A stretch of 34,489 nucleotides of DNA from Pseudomonas sp. CFBP 13711 (GTDB lineage Bacteria; Pseudomonadota; Gammaproteobacteria; Pseudomonadales; Pseudomonadaceae), in contig NZ_JACYVI010000024.1 in the NCBI RefSeq assembly GCF_014842265.1, forward strand, positions 1-34,489. Direction: 5' to 3'. Both the position numbers and the translations under genes were made by a program. The notes below the pieces were generated by a model. That model saw nothing but the letters and a program-made list of their open reading frames with translations, searched no databases and was not told the DNA's origin. Below, piece by piece: positions 23,847 to 31,488 of this stretch. Position 1 is the stretch's first letter; each line of letters begins with the position of its first letter.

Positions 23847-24140
23847 CCGGTCGATCCACCAGATCGTCAATGAGGTCGCACTCGTCATGTGTGATTTGAG
23901 CTAGCGTCCTTAGCTTTCCTTGGGTCATTTAATCCGTTCGCCGGGCGGGAAGACTTATTCGAAGCTCCTGCCCTTTCAGCATTGCCTACTCTCGTTGAAG
24001 CATGGCACACGTGGTAGCTACCATTGTCGAAACTGCACAATCGAACGATCCTAGCGTCAAGTCATCATATGATGATTTAATGGGCTGCTCCGTTGATCGA
24101 TTACACATATCAATGATGCTCAGACCCTAGGACACCAATC
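23847..24140. other. Intergenic region between smoS and the beta-glucosidase gene
   Basis: No gene is visible in these 294 bases. The region contains the palindromic site at 24059-24079 (separate entry), and the beta-glucosidase promoter should lie near it. No clear terminator with a T-run is seen after smoS. Confidence 0.5.
24059..24079. promoter_or_regulatory. Palindromic operator candidate upstream of the beta-glucosidase
   Basis: TCATCATATGATGA (24062-24075) is a perfect 14-bp palindrome. With its flanks it matches the site at 31327-31347 at about 17 of 21 positions (both fit A-A-N-T, CATC, N4, GATG, A-T-T-T-A). It is 66 bp before the ATG of the beta-glucosidase, a usual place for a repressor. 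Confidence 0.6.
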
Positions 24141-25595
24141 ATGATCCGCTTAGCAGCTTTGCTTCCTCTTGCCTTCTCATTGACGTCGAACGTTTCGCAG
24201 GGTGCGGAACCATTCCGGTGGGGGGCGGCCTCGGCTGCCTATCAGGTTGAGGGCGCTACACGAGTGGACAATCGTGGCCCCTCCATCTGGGATGTTTACC
24301 TCGATGAGCATAGCCTCGCTGGGCCGGGCGTCTCCGGTGCCACGGCAATCAATTTCTATGATCGCAGTCAGTACCTTGAAGATATCGCCATGATGAAGAA
24401 GCTCGGGTTAACGAGCTATCGCTTCTCGATTTCCTGGACTCGGCTGATTCCCGACGGCTTAGGGCCAGTAAACCCGAAAGCTGTTGCACACTATCGTCAA
24501 TTCATTACCGATCTCAAAGCAGCGGGAATCAAACCGATGCTCACCCTCTACCACTGGGATATGCCTGCGAGCCTGTCGCGTGAAGGGGGATGGGCCAATC
24601 GCAAATCCGTGGATTGGTTCAAGAAATACGCAGACGTGGTATTTGCCAATTTCCACGACCAGGTTGACCTGTTCGTCCTGGTCAACGAGCCATCCGTTGA
24701 GCGCGCCACTCAAGAAATGGCTGAAGAACGGCTGGCCGGTAAGCCAGGGACGCTAGCGATCATTCCTGATGCGGCTCACCTAGAAAAAGCACTTAAGGTC
24801 TTCAACCACATCCTGCTTGCATCCGCTGCCGCCAAAGAAAGCTTTGCGGCGAGCGGGTATCAAGGTCGACTGGGTCTAGCGGTGCCGCTATTCCCCATGC
24901 TGACAGGTGATGGAGCGTCTGTTGAGGATAAGCGCGATGCTAAGCTCGCTGATGGGGTGTTGAATCGCTGGTTCCTTGATGCAATGTACAAAGGCCATTA
25001 TCCAAAGGACGTTCTTGATCTTGCTAGCAGTAGAGGCCTCGCTATCGATGTGCAGCCGGGAGATGCGGAGCGGATCGGTGCGGCGAAATTTGACTACTTA
25101 GGCGTTAATTTCTACTCGCCGCTGTACGTTCGGCATACGGCAGGTGTCAGTGAATACAATCCCCAAATGTGGATTCCGGCCGGAGTTCGAGCAGCTTTCA
25201 ATGGGGCAGTAAGACCAGACCAGTTTCGCCTTCTGCTCGATCGTATCCGCTCCGATTACGGTAACCCAACCGTATTCATCACTGAAAACGGTGCCGGCTT
25301 CCCCGACGAAGACACGCTGGTTAATGGCTCAGTGCATGATGTCAACCGATGCCGATATCTGGTTACCCACATTGACGCTATGAAGCAGGCGATTGAGGCA
25401 GGGTCAGATGTACAGGGCTACCACGTCTGGTCTAGCCACGATAACCTCGAATGGCTCAGCGGCTACGGCAGCCGGTTCGGGATGATTTACGTCGATTTCG
25501 ACACACAGAAGAGAACTCCGAAAGATAGTGCGCTGCTCTATTCAAGGATTATCAAAGGGGAACACGTTTCTGAAGCCGATTGCTCAAAGCCTTGA
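24141..25595 (+). CDS. Exported GH1 beta-glucosidase
   Basis: The protein is 484 residues. A signal peptide (MIRLAALLPLAFSLTSNVSQ, cut after G-A) precedes a complete family 1 glycosidase barrel. The N-terminal signature is seen in FRWGAASAAYQVEGA, the acid/base glutamate E183 in V-N-E-P, and the nucleophile E382 in I-T-E-N-G. The aglycone-site motif reads WSSHDNLEW where WSLLDNFEW is usual. It should cleave beta-glucosides with retention of configuration. Most bacterial GH1 enzymes are cytoplasmic, so an exported one suggests that glycosides are split in the periplasm and the aglycone taken up or exported. The next gene starts 83 bp downstream on the same strand. Confidence 0.92.
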   Translation: MIRLAALLPLAFSLTSNVSQGAEPFRWGAASAAYQVEGATRVDNRGPSIWDVYLDEHSLAGPGVSGATAINFYDRSQYLEDIAMMKKLGLTSYRFSISWTRLIPDGLGPVNPKAVAHYRQFITDLKAAGIKPMLTLYHWDMPASLSREGGWANRKSVDWFKKYADVVFANFHDQVDLFVLVNEPSVERATQEMAEERLAGKPGTLAIIPDAAHLEKALKVFNHILLASAAAKESFAASGYQGRLGLAVPLFPMLTGDGASVEDKRDAKLADGVLNRWFLDAMYKGHYPKDVLDLASSRGLAIDVQPGDAERIGAAKFDYLGVNFYSPLYVRHTAGVSEYNPQMWIPAGVRAAFNGAVRPDQFRLLLDRIRSDYGNPTVFITENGAGFPDEDTLVNGSVHDVNRCRYLVTHIDAMKQAIEAGSDVQGYHVWSSHDNLEWLSGYGSRFGMIYVDFDTQKRTPKDSALLYSRIIKGEHVSEADCSKP

Positions 25596-25678
25596 TGGAG
25601 GGGCTTGTCGCTCGACATTCAACAGCATCTAAAATGGGGAATCGCCCCCCTGACATCATTGATTTTAGGAGAAGCATC

Positions 25679-26692
25679 ATGCCGACTTTCCGCCTGGGTA
25701 AGATCCCCGGTATCGAACACATCGTTTCGGATAACGAATCCGTCCAGAGTGAACCGTGTCCGGGAGAGATCACGGTACGGGTGTTGGCCACTTCGTTGAA
25801 TCAGCATGATTACAATGTCGTGATGGGTCGATTGCCTAGTGAACCTGGCCGCGTCCTGCTTTCTGACGCATGCTGCATAGTGGAATCAGTAGGGGACGGT
25901 GTAACTCAATTCCAGGCAGGAGACCGCGTCATCAGTTGCTTCTTCCCATCTTGGAACTCAGGTCGACAAAAAGTACATGGATTTTCTACCGTTCCAGGGG
26001 ACGGCGTAGATGGTTTCGCTTGCTCTTTTGTGACCAAACCGGCCTCACATTTTGTTCATGCGCCCAGCAACCTTGATGCCTTCGGATGCGCAACGCTGAC
26101 GACAGCGGCTCTTACGGCCTGGCGTGCGCTAGTGGTCGAGAATCAGGTCAAACCGGGGGACTCCGTGTTAACGCTGGGAACCGGCGGCGTATCGATATTC
26201 GCTGTGCAGTTCAGCAGGATGCTGGGCGCAACGGTTATCGGTACATCGTCAGCTGATTCTAAGCTTGAAAAGCTTCGTGCGCTGGGTGTCGGCGAGTGCG
26301 TGAACTATTCGCAGGATGAGAACTGGGGGCAGCGCGTCAGGGCTTTAAGTGGAGGGGTGGGGGTTGATCATGTCGTTGAGGTCGGCGGGCAGGGAACGTT
26401 GGCCCAGTCCATCGAAGCATCTCGTGTGGGCGGCTCTATCGCATTGATAGGCGTGCTTACAGGGATTGGTGGCTATGTTCCGTTGGCGGCGATGATGGGC
26501 AAGCAGATTCGCTTGCAGGGCATCACCGTAGCTTCCCGGCAAGATCTTGAAAACATGGTCAAGGCGATTGAGGCAAATCAACTGCAGCCAGTGATCGATA
26601 CCGTATTTCCGCTTTCGGATTTACAAGGCGCTTTCAGACATATGGAGAGCGGCCAACATTTTGGGAAAATCGTGATAGACCATACGAAATAG
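25679..26692 (+). CDS. Medium-chain dehydrogenase/reductase, zinc-independent type
   Basis: The protein is 337 residues from ATG 25679, preceded by AGGAG at the right distance; longer in-frame starts lack such a site. The MDR fold is shown by GEITVRVLATSLNQHDYNVV, GDGVTQFQAGDRVI, and the Rossmann motif GTGGVSIFAVQFSRMLGA (around residues 165-182). The N-terminal metal ligands of true alcohol dehydrogenases are not in place, which suits a quinone-oxidoreductase or enoyl-reductase-like member using NAD(P)H. The substrate is unknown; its place after the beta-glucosidase suggests action on a released aglycone. It ends at a strong terminator. Confidence 0.85.
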   Translation: MPTFRLGKIPGIEHIVSDNESVQSEPCPGEITVRVLATSLNQHDYNVVMGRLPSEPGRVLLSDACCIVESVGDGVTQFQAGDRVISCFFPSWNSGRQKVHGFSTVPGDGVDGFACSFVTKPASHFVHAPSNLDAFGCATLTTAALTAWRALVVENQVKPGDSVLTLGTGGVSIFAVQFSRMLGATVIGTSSADSKLEKLRALGVGECVNYSQDENWGQRVRALSGGVGVDHVVEVGGQGTLAQSIEASRVGGSIALIGVLTGIGGYVPLAAMMGKQIRLQGITVASRQDLENMVKAIEANQLQPVIDTVFPLSDLQGAFRHMESGQHFGKIVIDHTK

Positions 26693-26709
26693 ACAATGGG
26701 TACTCGTTG

Positions 26710-26740
26710 AAAGTAGGCACCATCGGGTGCCCACTTTTTA
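26710..26740. terminator. Bidirectional rho-independent terminator
   Basis: AAAGTAGGCACC (26710-26721), loop ATCG, GGTGCCCACTTT (26726-26737), with a T-run on the plus strand and A-run on the minus side. One mismatch interrupts an otherwise 12-bp stem. It serves both the dehydrogenase (plus) and the converging MFS gene (minus). Confidence 0.88.
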
Positions 26741-26753
26741 GCTCTTAAGTCTC

Positions 26754-27911
26754 TTAACCCAAGTGGGCACGTTGTTGCTGGTGGCCGGCCAGTAGGAGTA
26801 CTGCACTGACCAACCCCAGAGCCGCTGCACTGGAAAAAATGACCTCGGGATTACCAGGGATGAGCTCCATACCGGCGGAAATAAACTGACCGAAGAAGAT
26901 GGCCATCGACAGATAGGCAAGGTTTCGGCCGCGTAGCTGGCTGTGGCTTTGCTCAATCGTCATGTGGTTGACCAAGGGTACTGACAGTCCGAAACCCGCG
27001 CCGAGCGCGATCGCGCCCCCTAGATAAATCGACAATCCATCGCCTATAGCGAAGACAACATGGGCTACCGCGTAGCAAGCAAACGCTATGGCAATGGTGC
27101 GGTGTTCCCCAATCCTGTTGACGAATCGGGGCATCATGGCGGCGGCGCCGACAGCGATCAACGATATAAATGACAGAAAATACCCGGTCTGGGCTTCATT
27201 GAGTCCGAGCTCACGCAGAGCGATTGGCAGCACGATAATGCCGGTAAAGAAGCACAGCATTGACATAACCGCAGCTGTGAACACTATCTTCAATGATTGG
27301 GGCACTGCCGCATCACGGCCGCCCTCATCGCCTCTCTCTTGCGGGCTGTGCTGTAGGCGCGGGACGAAGCAAAACAACATCGCGGCGAAAATCCAAGCGA
27401 CCAGGTAGAGCACAAATGGCCAAGCCCATCCGATCGTTGCAAGCAAGCCGCCGATAAACAGGAATACAACCCCTCCCAATTCGATCGACATGCCCTGTCG
27501 GGCAATCATGGTTAGGCGTGCGGATCCGGTGTAGAGCGCGGAAATCAATCCTGTACCACTCGACATGATAACTGCGGTAGCAGCACCGAGACAGAGGCGG
27601 TCGGTGTATACAGCCCATGGGCCGTGTATTGCGGCCCCAGCCATCCCCAGCGCTCCATAGGCAATCAGTCCTGCCATCAAGGAGTTATACAGCCCAAATC
27701 GATCCACAAGCCTTCCTGCTATAGGCCCAAACAGTACTACGCCTAGCGCCGGGAGGGTCACGAGAAGGCCGACCCCGTGATCGATCCCGAGCTCTCCAGC
27801 AATTCTAGGAAGGCCAGGGACGATTACGCATCCCACCATGATTGTGAGGCATGCAATCGCAAGGAGCGTGAAGGCAGCTAAGGCTGACGGCGTGGAAGTG
27901 TGAGAAGTCAT
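26754..27911 (-). CDS. MFS transporter, 12-helix drug/metabolite exporter type
   Basis: The protein is 385 residues with about 12 membrane helices. The motif A-like loop GPIAGRLVDRFGLYNSLMAG follows helix 2, and a central cytoplasmic loop (QHSPQERGDEGGRD) splits the two halves. This short form is typical of the CynX/Bcr-like or arabinose-efflux groups. The substrate is unknown. It diverges from the IclR gene, and a palindrome starts ten bases before its ATG, so it is probably controlled by that regulator. It may export an aglycone or a toxic product. Confidence 0.85.
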   Translation of the reverse strand: MTSHTSTPSALAAFTLLAIACLTIMVGCVIVPGLPRIAGELGIDHGVGLLVTLPALGVVLFGPIAGRLVDRFGLYNSLMAGLIAYGALGMAGAAIHGPWAVYTDRLCLGAATAVIMSSGTGLISALYTGSARLTMIARQGMSIELGGVVFLFIGGLLATIGWAWPFVLYLVAWIFAAMLFCFVPRLQHSPQERGDEGGRDAAVPQSLKIVFTAAVMSMLCFFTGIIVLPIALRELGLNEAQTGYFLSFISLIAVGAAAMMPRFVNRIGEHRTIAIAFACYAVAHVVFAIGDGLSIYLGGAIALGAGFGLSVPLVNHMTIEQSHSQLRGRNLAYLSMAIFFGQFISAGMELIPGNPEVIFSSAAALGLVSAVLLLAGHQQQRAHLG

Positions 27912-27920
27912 GCTTTGCTC

Positions 27921-27957
27921 GTTCCGTATGGTGGATTATAAAACCACTGATCGGAAC
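27921..27957. promoter_or_regulatory. Imperfect palindrome upstream of the MFS gene, candidate IclR operator
   Basis: GTTCCG-N4-GTGG (27921-27934) and the inverted CCAC-N4-CGGAAC (27944-27957) are separated by an AT-rich spacer (ATTATAAAA). By eye, 10 of 14 positions match in inverted orientation. It lies 10-46 bp before the MFS start and within the divergent region of an IclR gene, a common place for autoregulation and control of the partner gene. Confidence 0.55.
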
Positions 27958-28103
27958 ATGCTCAGCGCTTCAGCTTGAGCTGTCAAGCTTTTACCGCCGG
28001 ATAACCTTATTGAAAACGCGCGCGGGCCGATCGTGGCATAGCGAGGTCATGGATGAAGGATGAGGTATGCTTTCGAGATGATTGCTTGGTAGGGAATTCA
28101 TAG

Positions 28104-28859
28104 ATGAGTCAAGAGAAAGAAGGGTCTGGGAAGCAAGTGATCGCCCGTGCTGCAGCGATCCTGACGGCTCTTGAAAAGTTTCCGTTCGGCGCGAGCCTCG
28201 GAGAGCTGAGCCGGGCCTGCGATCTACCTAAGACTACAGTTCATCGAATGGTCAGCTCGCTGGAAGCACAGCAACTGGTGATCACTGATGGAAGCGGAGT
28301 GAGACTTGGGCCTGCCTTGGTGCGCTTGGCGGCGTCAGCGCACAAAGACGTGATCGGCATTGCTCGTCCTTACATCGAAGCGCTTGGGCGTAGCACCCGA
28401 GAAACGGTCGATCTATGCATCTACCGGGGTACCCATTCTGTTTTGGTTGACCAGTACGCGTCGGATCAGGAGCTGCGGGTTGTTTCAGCAATAGGTACTG
28501 CGTTTCCGATTCACTGCACGGCCCACGGCAAAGCGTTGCTGGCCCAGCTAAGCGACGATGTCTTTACGATGTTGTCGACAGGGTTTTCGTTAGAAAAACG
28601 TACTGAACAGACTCTTGTGAACATTGATGCACTGAGGGCTGACCTGGTAGTCGGTGCGAAGTCCGGATGCTTTATCGACAGGGAGGAGCATGCGCGTGGG
28701 GTGTGCGGCATAGGTCTGACACTGCGCACCGGATTCGTCGATCAGTATGCGTTGGCCTTGGCAGTACCGGCGCTCAGGTTCCAAGACCATTTTGAAGAAC
28801 TGAAAAATGCGCTTATTCAATGCAAATCTCAAATCGAAGCGGTGATAGGTGCTCATTAA
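28104..28859 (+). CDS. IclR-family transcriptional regulator
   Basis: The protein is 251 residues, the normal size. A winged helix-turn-helix lies at ~25-60 (GASLGELSRACDLPKTTVHR, then MVSSLEAQQLV). The effector domain shows the usual TVDLCIYRGTHSVLVDQY, GTAFPIHCTAHGKALLA and IDREEHARGVCGIGL segments. IclR proteins bind small metabolites, often aromatic or sugar acids, and control neighbouring catabolic genes. It is divergent from the MFS gene with 192 bp between them. The effector is unknown. Confidence 0.93.
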   Translation: MSQEKEGSGKQVIARAAAILTALEKFPFGASLGELSRACDLPKTTVHRMVSSLEAQQLVITDGSGVRLGPALVRLAASAHKDVIGIARPYIEALGRSTRETVDLCIYRGTHSVLVDQYASDQELRVVSAIGTAFPIHCTAHGKALLAQLSDDVFTMLSTGFSLEKRTEQTLVNIDALRADLVVGAKSGCFIDREEHARGVCGIGLTLRTGFVDQYALALAVPALRFQDHFEELKNALIQCKSQIEAVIGAH

Positions 28860-28963
28860 GTCAACCCTACTCGTCCAACGGGCCTAGAGCCCTGACGCTT
28901 CCAGCAAAGTTTGGATTTTGAGAGATAACGCAATAAAGGTGCGGGCCCTGGGAGGGCAATCGG

Positions 28964-29428
28964 ATGAGTGCGTTTCTGCAGAAGTCAGGCACGGATGGAT
29001 CCAGCAACGTGCGTCTGGATGACCTGCTCGGTTATACGGTTCGTAGGGTTCAGATCCGAATGAGCCCGCACTTGGCTGAACAATTTCACCAGTACCGACT
29101 CAGGCCGACGCAGTCCTCAGCAATGCTGGTTGTCGAGCAGTGTCCAGGCATTTCCCAAGTTGTTCTGGCGCGGCAATTGGCCGTGGAACGCTCACAGATT
29201 GTGCATTTGCTCAAGAAGCTTGGACGTCGCGAGCTAGTCGTGAAAACGCGAGGCACCCAAGACAAGCGGACGAATTTCCTCCAGCTGAGTAACGATGGGT
29301 CAGCGTTGGTCGAACGGCTCAAAATCGTCGCCTTGGCAAGCGATGGTGCGATCTGCTCAGGCGTCAGTCGAGCTGAAAAGATGCACCTCCATAGCCTTCT
29401 GTTGAAGCTGGGCGGTTGCAGGAGCTGA
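28964..29428 (+). CDS. MarR-family regulator, C-terminus ended by IS30 copy
   Basis: The protein is 154 residues. The MarR fold shows in VRRVQIRMSPHLAEQFHQYR, the recognition region VLARQLAVERSQIVHLLKKL, and the wing RTQDKRTNFLQLS-like segment (TRGTQDKRTNFLQL). MarR proteins usually repress efflux or aromatic-compound genes and respond to phenolic ligands. The stop codon TGA (29426-29428) falls within the first bases of the IS30 terminal repeat, so the original C-terminus may have been a little longer; the length is still normal for the family, so it is probably functional. Confidence 0.88.
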   Translation: MSAFLQKSGTDGSSNVRLDDLLGYTVRRVQIRMSPHLAEQFHQYRLRPTQSSAMLVVEQCPGISQVVLARQLAVERSQIVHLLKKLGRRELVVKTRGTQDKRTNFLQLSNDGSALVERLKIVALASDGAICSGVSRAEKMHLHSLLLKLGGCRS

Positions 29429-30513
29429 GTGCAACACGGTTATTGAATTGACGCTGGAGCATCATGCCGCATAGCCATGGCTTCCTGCATCACCTTACCC
29501 ATAACTTCGATTGAGCATTCGAAGTCGAAGCGCTTACGTGGACGCATGTTCAGTTGCAGCGCGATGGCATTCAGTTCTTCCTGGCTGTGACCGACAGGTC
29601 TGTGCCTTTGGGCAGGTACTGGCGGATCAGGCCATTTATGTTTTCGTTGCTGCCGCGCTGCCAGGGGCTGTGCGGGTCGCAGACGTAAATTGCCACCCCG
29701 GTCTGCTGGGTGATTTCAGCATGCCGCGCCATTTCTCGGCCTTGGTCGTACGTCATGCTCTTGCGCATTGCCAGCGGCATGCCATTTAGCGCGGCGCTGA
29801 AGCCCTCCATCGCCGAGGTCGCCGTCGCGGCGTTCATCTTCACCAGCATCAGGTAGCCACTGGTGCGCTCCACCAGCGTGCCTACCGACGAGGCGTTGGC
29901 CTTGCCCTTGCCCTTGATCGGGTCGCCTTCCAATGCCCTGGGATCAGCCGGTCTTCGATCTCCGGTGGACGCACATGAATGCTGACCATCTCAGGGATCT
30001 GGCCGCGCCGATCCACACCGCCAGAGCGCGGTCTGCACGTCGTCTTGCTTTGACGCAGGCAGATGATCAGTTCCTTGCGCAGTTCACCGACCGGCAGGGC
30101 ATAGATCGCGTTATAAATCGTCTCGCGACAGACGTAGGCCTCTCTGAGGCTGGGAATATTCATGCTGCGCAGCTTGCCGGCAATCTGCTCGGGAGACAAA
30201 CGCTCACGCTGCATATGAGCCACCAGCTCGAAGCGCTCGCTACCTAGCAACAGCTTGCGCATCGGTCGACAAACCTGGCGGCGGGCCTGCATCTGCTGCT
30301 GGGCTACGCGGGCTAAATAGCCGCCACTGGCATCTCGATTGCGGCGCAGCTCTCGGCTGATAGTCGAAGGAGATCGGTTGATCAAGCAGGTAATCCTACG
30401 CAGGCTGAAACCTTGGGCATGACCGATTTGAATGATGGCGCGTTCTTCAACGCTGAGTTCGGAGTAAGACATGGGGGCAGCACCGTACCGGAAAGGTGAG
30501 GTGTTGCACTCAG
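29425..30513 (-). mobile_element. IS30-family insertion sequence, inactive
   Basis: The ends are marked by CTGAGTGCAACAC at 29425-29437 and its exact inverse GTGTTGCACTCAG at 30501-30513, enclosing one transposase gene on the minus strand. Total length ~1.09 kb fits the family. The exact boundary (and thus the 2-3 bp duplication) cannot be fixed. It separates the MarR gene from the TetR gene. Confidence 0.85.
29440..30472 (-). pseudogene. IS30-family transposase with two frameshifts
   Basis: The N-terminal part (LSVEERAIIQIGHAQGFSLR, STISRELRRN, LSPEQIAGKLR, VCRETIYNAIY) runs to RLIPGHW. A G is then missing from a GGG run near 29932, and the frame continues as EGDPIKGKGKANASSVGTLV, then TYDQGREMARH and CDPHSPWQRGSNENINGLIR. 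A second single-base loss near 29591 shifts the end (SQEELNAIALQLNMRPRKRF to the TAA at 29440). The DDE residues lie in the two later segments and are intact, but the broken frame should prevent activity unless programmed slippage occurs. Confidence 0.9.
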
Positions 30514-30544
30514 TTTTTGCCGCCGCCCTGCTTTAGCCATTGAT

Positions 30545-31209
30545 TTGGTGAGTGTGGAAGTCATAAATGTTGCGCTGAAAGAATTATCGAGGGACGCCCG
30601 TGCTGGCAATGTCTTCGAACATCGTCGCGATACTGCGCTACGACTTTTTGCAGAGAACGGCTTCAAGCAGGTGACCATGCGAGACCTCGCGCAACGGGTG
30701 GGCCTGAAGGCTGGATCGATTTATCACTACTTTGAAAGCAAAGAGCAGTTGTTGTTCGAATTCCTGGAAGCGGTCTACGACGCGCTCCTCCTTCCGAACC
30801 GGCGTGCCTCTACCGTTACGGCCACCACGTCCTCTGCGCGGTTGCAATCGTTCGTGATCTCCCACATACAGGTGTATCGATCAATTCCGCTTCATTTCCA
30901 GCTGCTTGAAAAGGAACGGCGGAATTTGACCGGAGCGTACGACGCCGCGTTGACCAGTATGCAGAGGAGTACACGTCGATTCTGTACAACATCCTTCTCC
31001 CTTTGGTCGAAAGTGAGCACTGCGCCACCGAGGTCGCTAGTGCGTTGGTCGGCCTCCTCAATTCTATACCCGGGTGTCTATTCCGGACGGGTTTCGCCGA
31101 GGCTGACGTCGGGCGAATCATGTTCGAACTGGCGGTTGAAACGTTGGCGGTCGTCGGCGAATGGGCTCGTTGTAGGTCCCTGACTATCCTCATTACCGTC
31201 CCCTGCTGA
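30545..31209 (+). pseudogene. TetR-family regulator with a frameshift
   Basis: The N-terminal DNA-binding domain is normal (DTALRLFAENGFKQVTMRDL, AQRVGLKAGSIYHYFESKEQ). At about 30922 a CGGGAA appears to have lost one G, and the C-terminal half continues in another frame (FDRSVRRRVDQYAEEYTSIL, LVESEHCATEVASALVGLL, FELAVETLAVV) to a TGA at 31209. As read, it makes a protein with a native DNA-binding domain and a nonsense C-terminus of ~90 residues. The start is TTG 30545 or GTG 30548, 32 bp from the IS30 end. It is upstream of the hydrolase unit and may once have controlled it. Confidence 0.82.
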
Positions 31210-31297
31210 TTACTGCTGGATGCCTTACCGCTATCGAACAGTTTCGCACTCTCCTTTGTCGCGCGGCATGGGGTAAAGGCGTCTCGTCAGGTGACCT

Positions 31298-31347
31298 TTG
31301 ACAGGGCCAAGGAACGCGTACAATATAAATCATCAATCGATGATTTA
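31298..31347 (+). promoter_or_regulatory. Sigma70-type promoter overlapped by a palindromic operator
   Basis: A perfect -35 (TTGACA, 31298-31303) is followed by -10 candidates TACAAT (31319, 15-base spacing) or CAATAT (31321, 17-base spacing). Directly after lies the palindrome AAATCATC-AATC-GATGATTT (31327-31346), at the expected transcription start. A repressor bound there would block initiation. It is close to the site at 24059-24079. Confidence 0.7.
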
Positions 31348-31359
31348 TGGAGGCGTGAA

Positions 31360-31488
31360 TTGAAGAATAAATTTTCTGAAGTGCTGATAATGCCCCGCCG
31401 TACAGTCTTGGCGGGTGCAGTCGGTGCCGCTTTCATGTCCGCTCTCGGCAACGTTGCTAGAGCCACCACATTGGAGATGACGTCATGA
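31360..31488 (+). CDS. 42-codon ORF with twin-arginine signal, coupled to the hydrolase
   Basis: A TTG start at 31360 has GGAGG six bases upstream, better placed than any other start here. The product begins (M)KNKFSEVLIMPRRTVLAG and continues with a hydrophobic stretch ending G-N-V-A-R-A, a Tat-type signal with the R-R-T-V-L core and an A-x-A cleavage site, then only seven residues before the TGA. That TGA overlaps the hydrolase ATG (ATGA), so translation is probably coupled. It is either a leader peptide or the true signal peptide of the hydrolase split off by a small indel. Confidence 0.6.
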   Translation: MKNKFSEVLIMPRRTVLAGAVGAAFMSALGNVARATTLEMTS

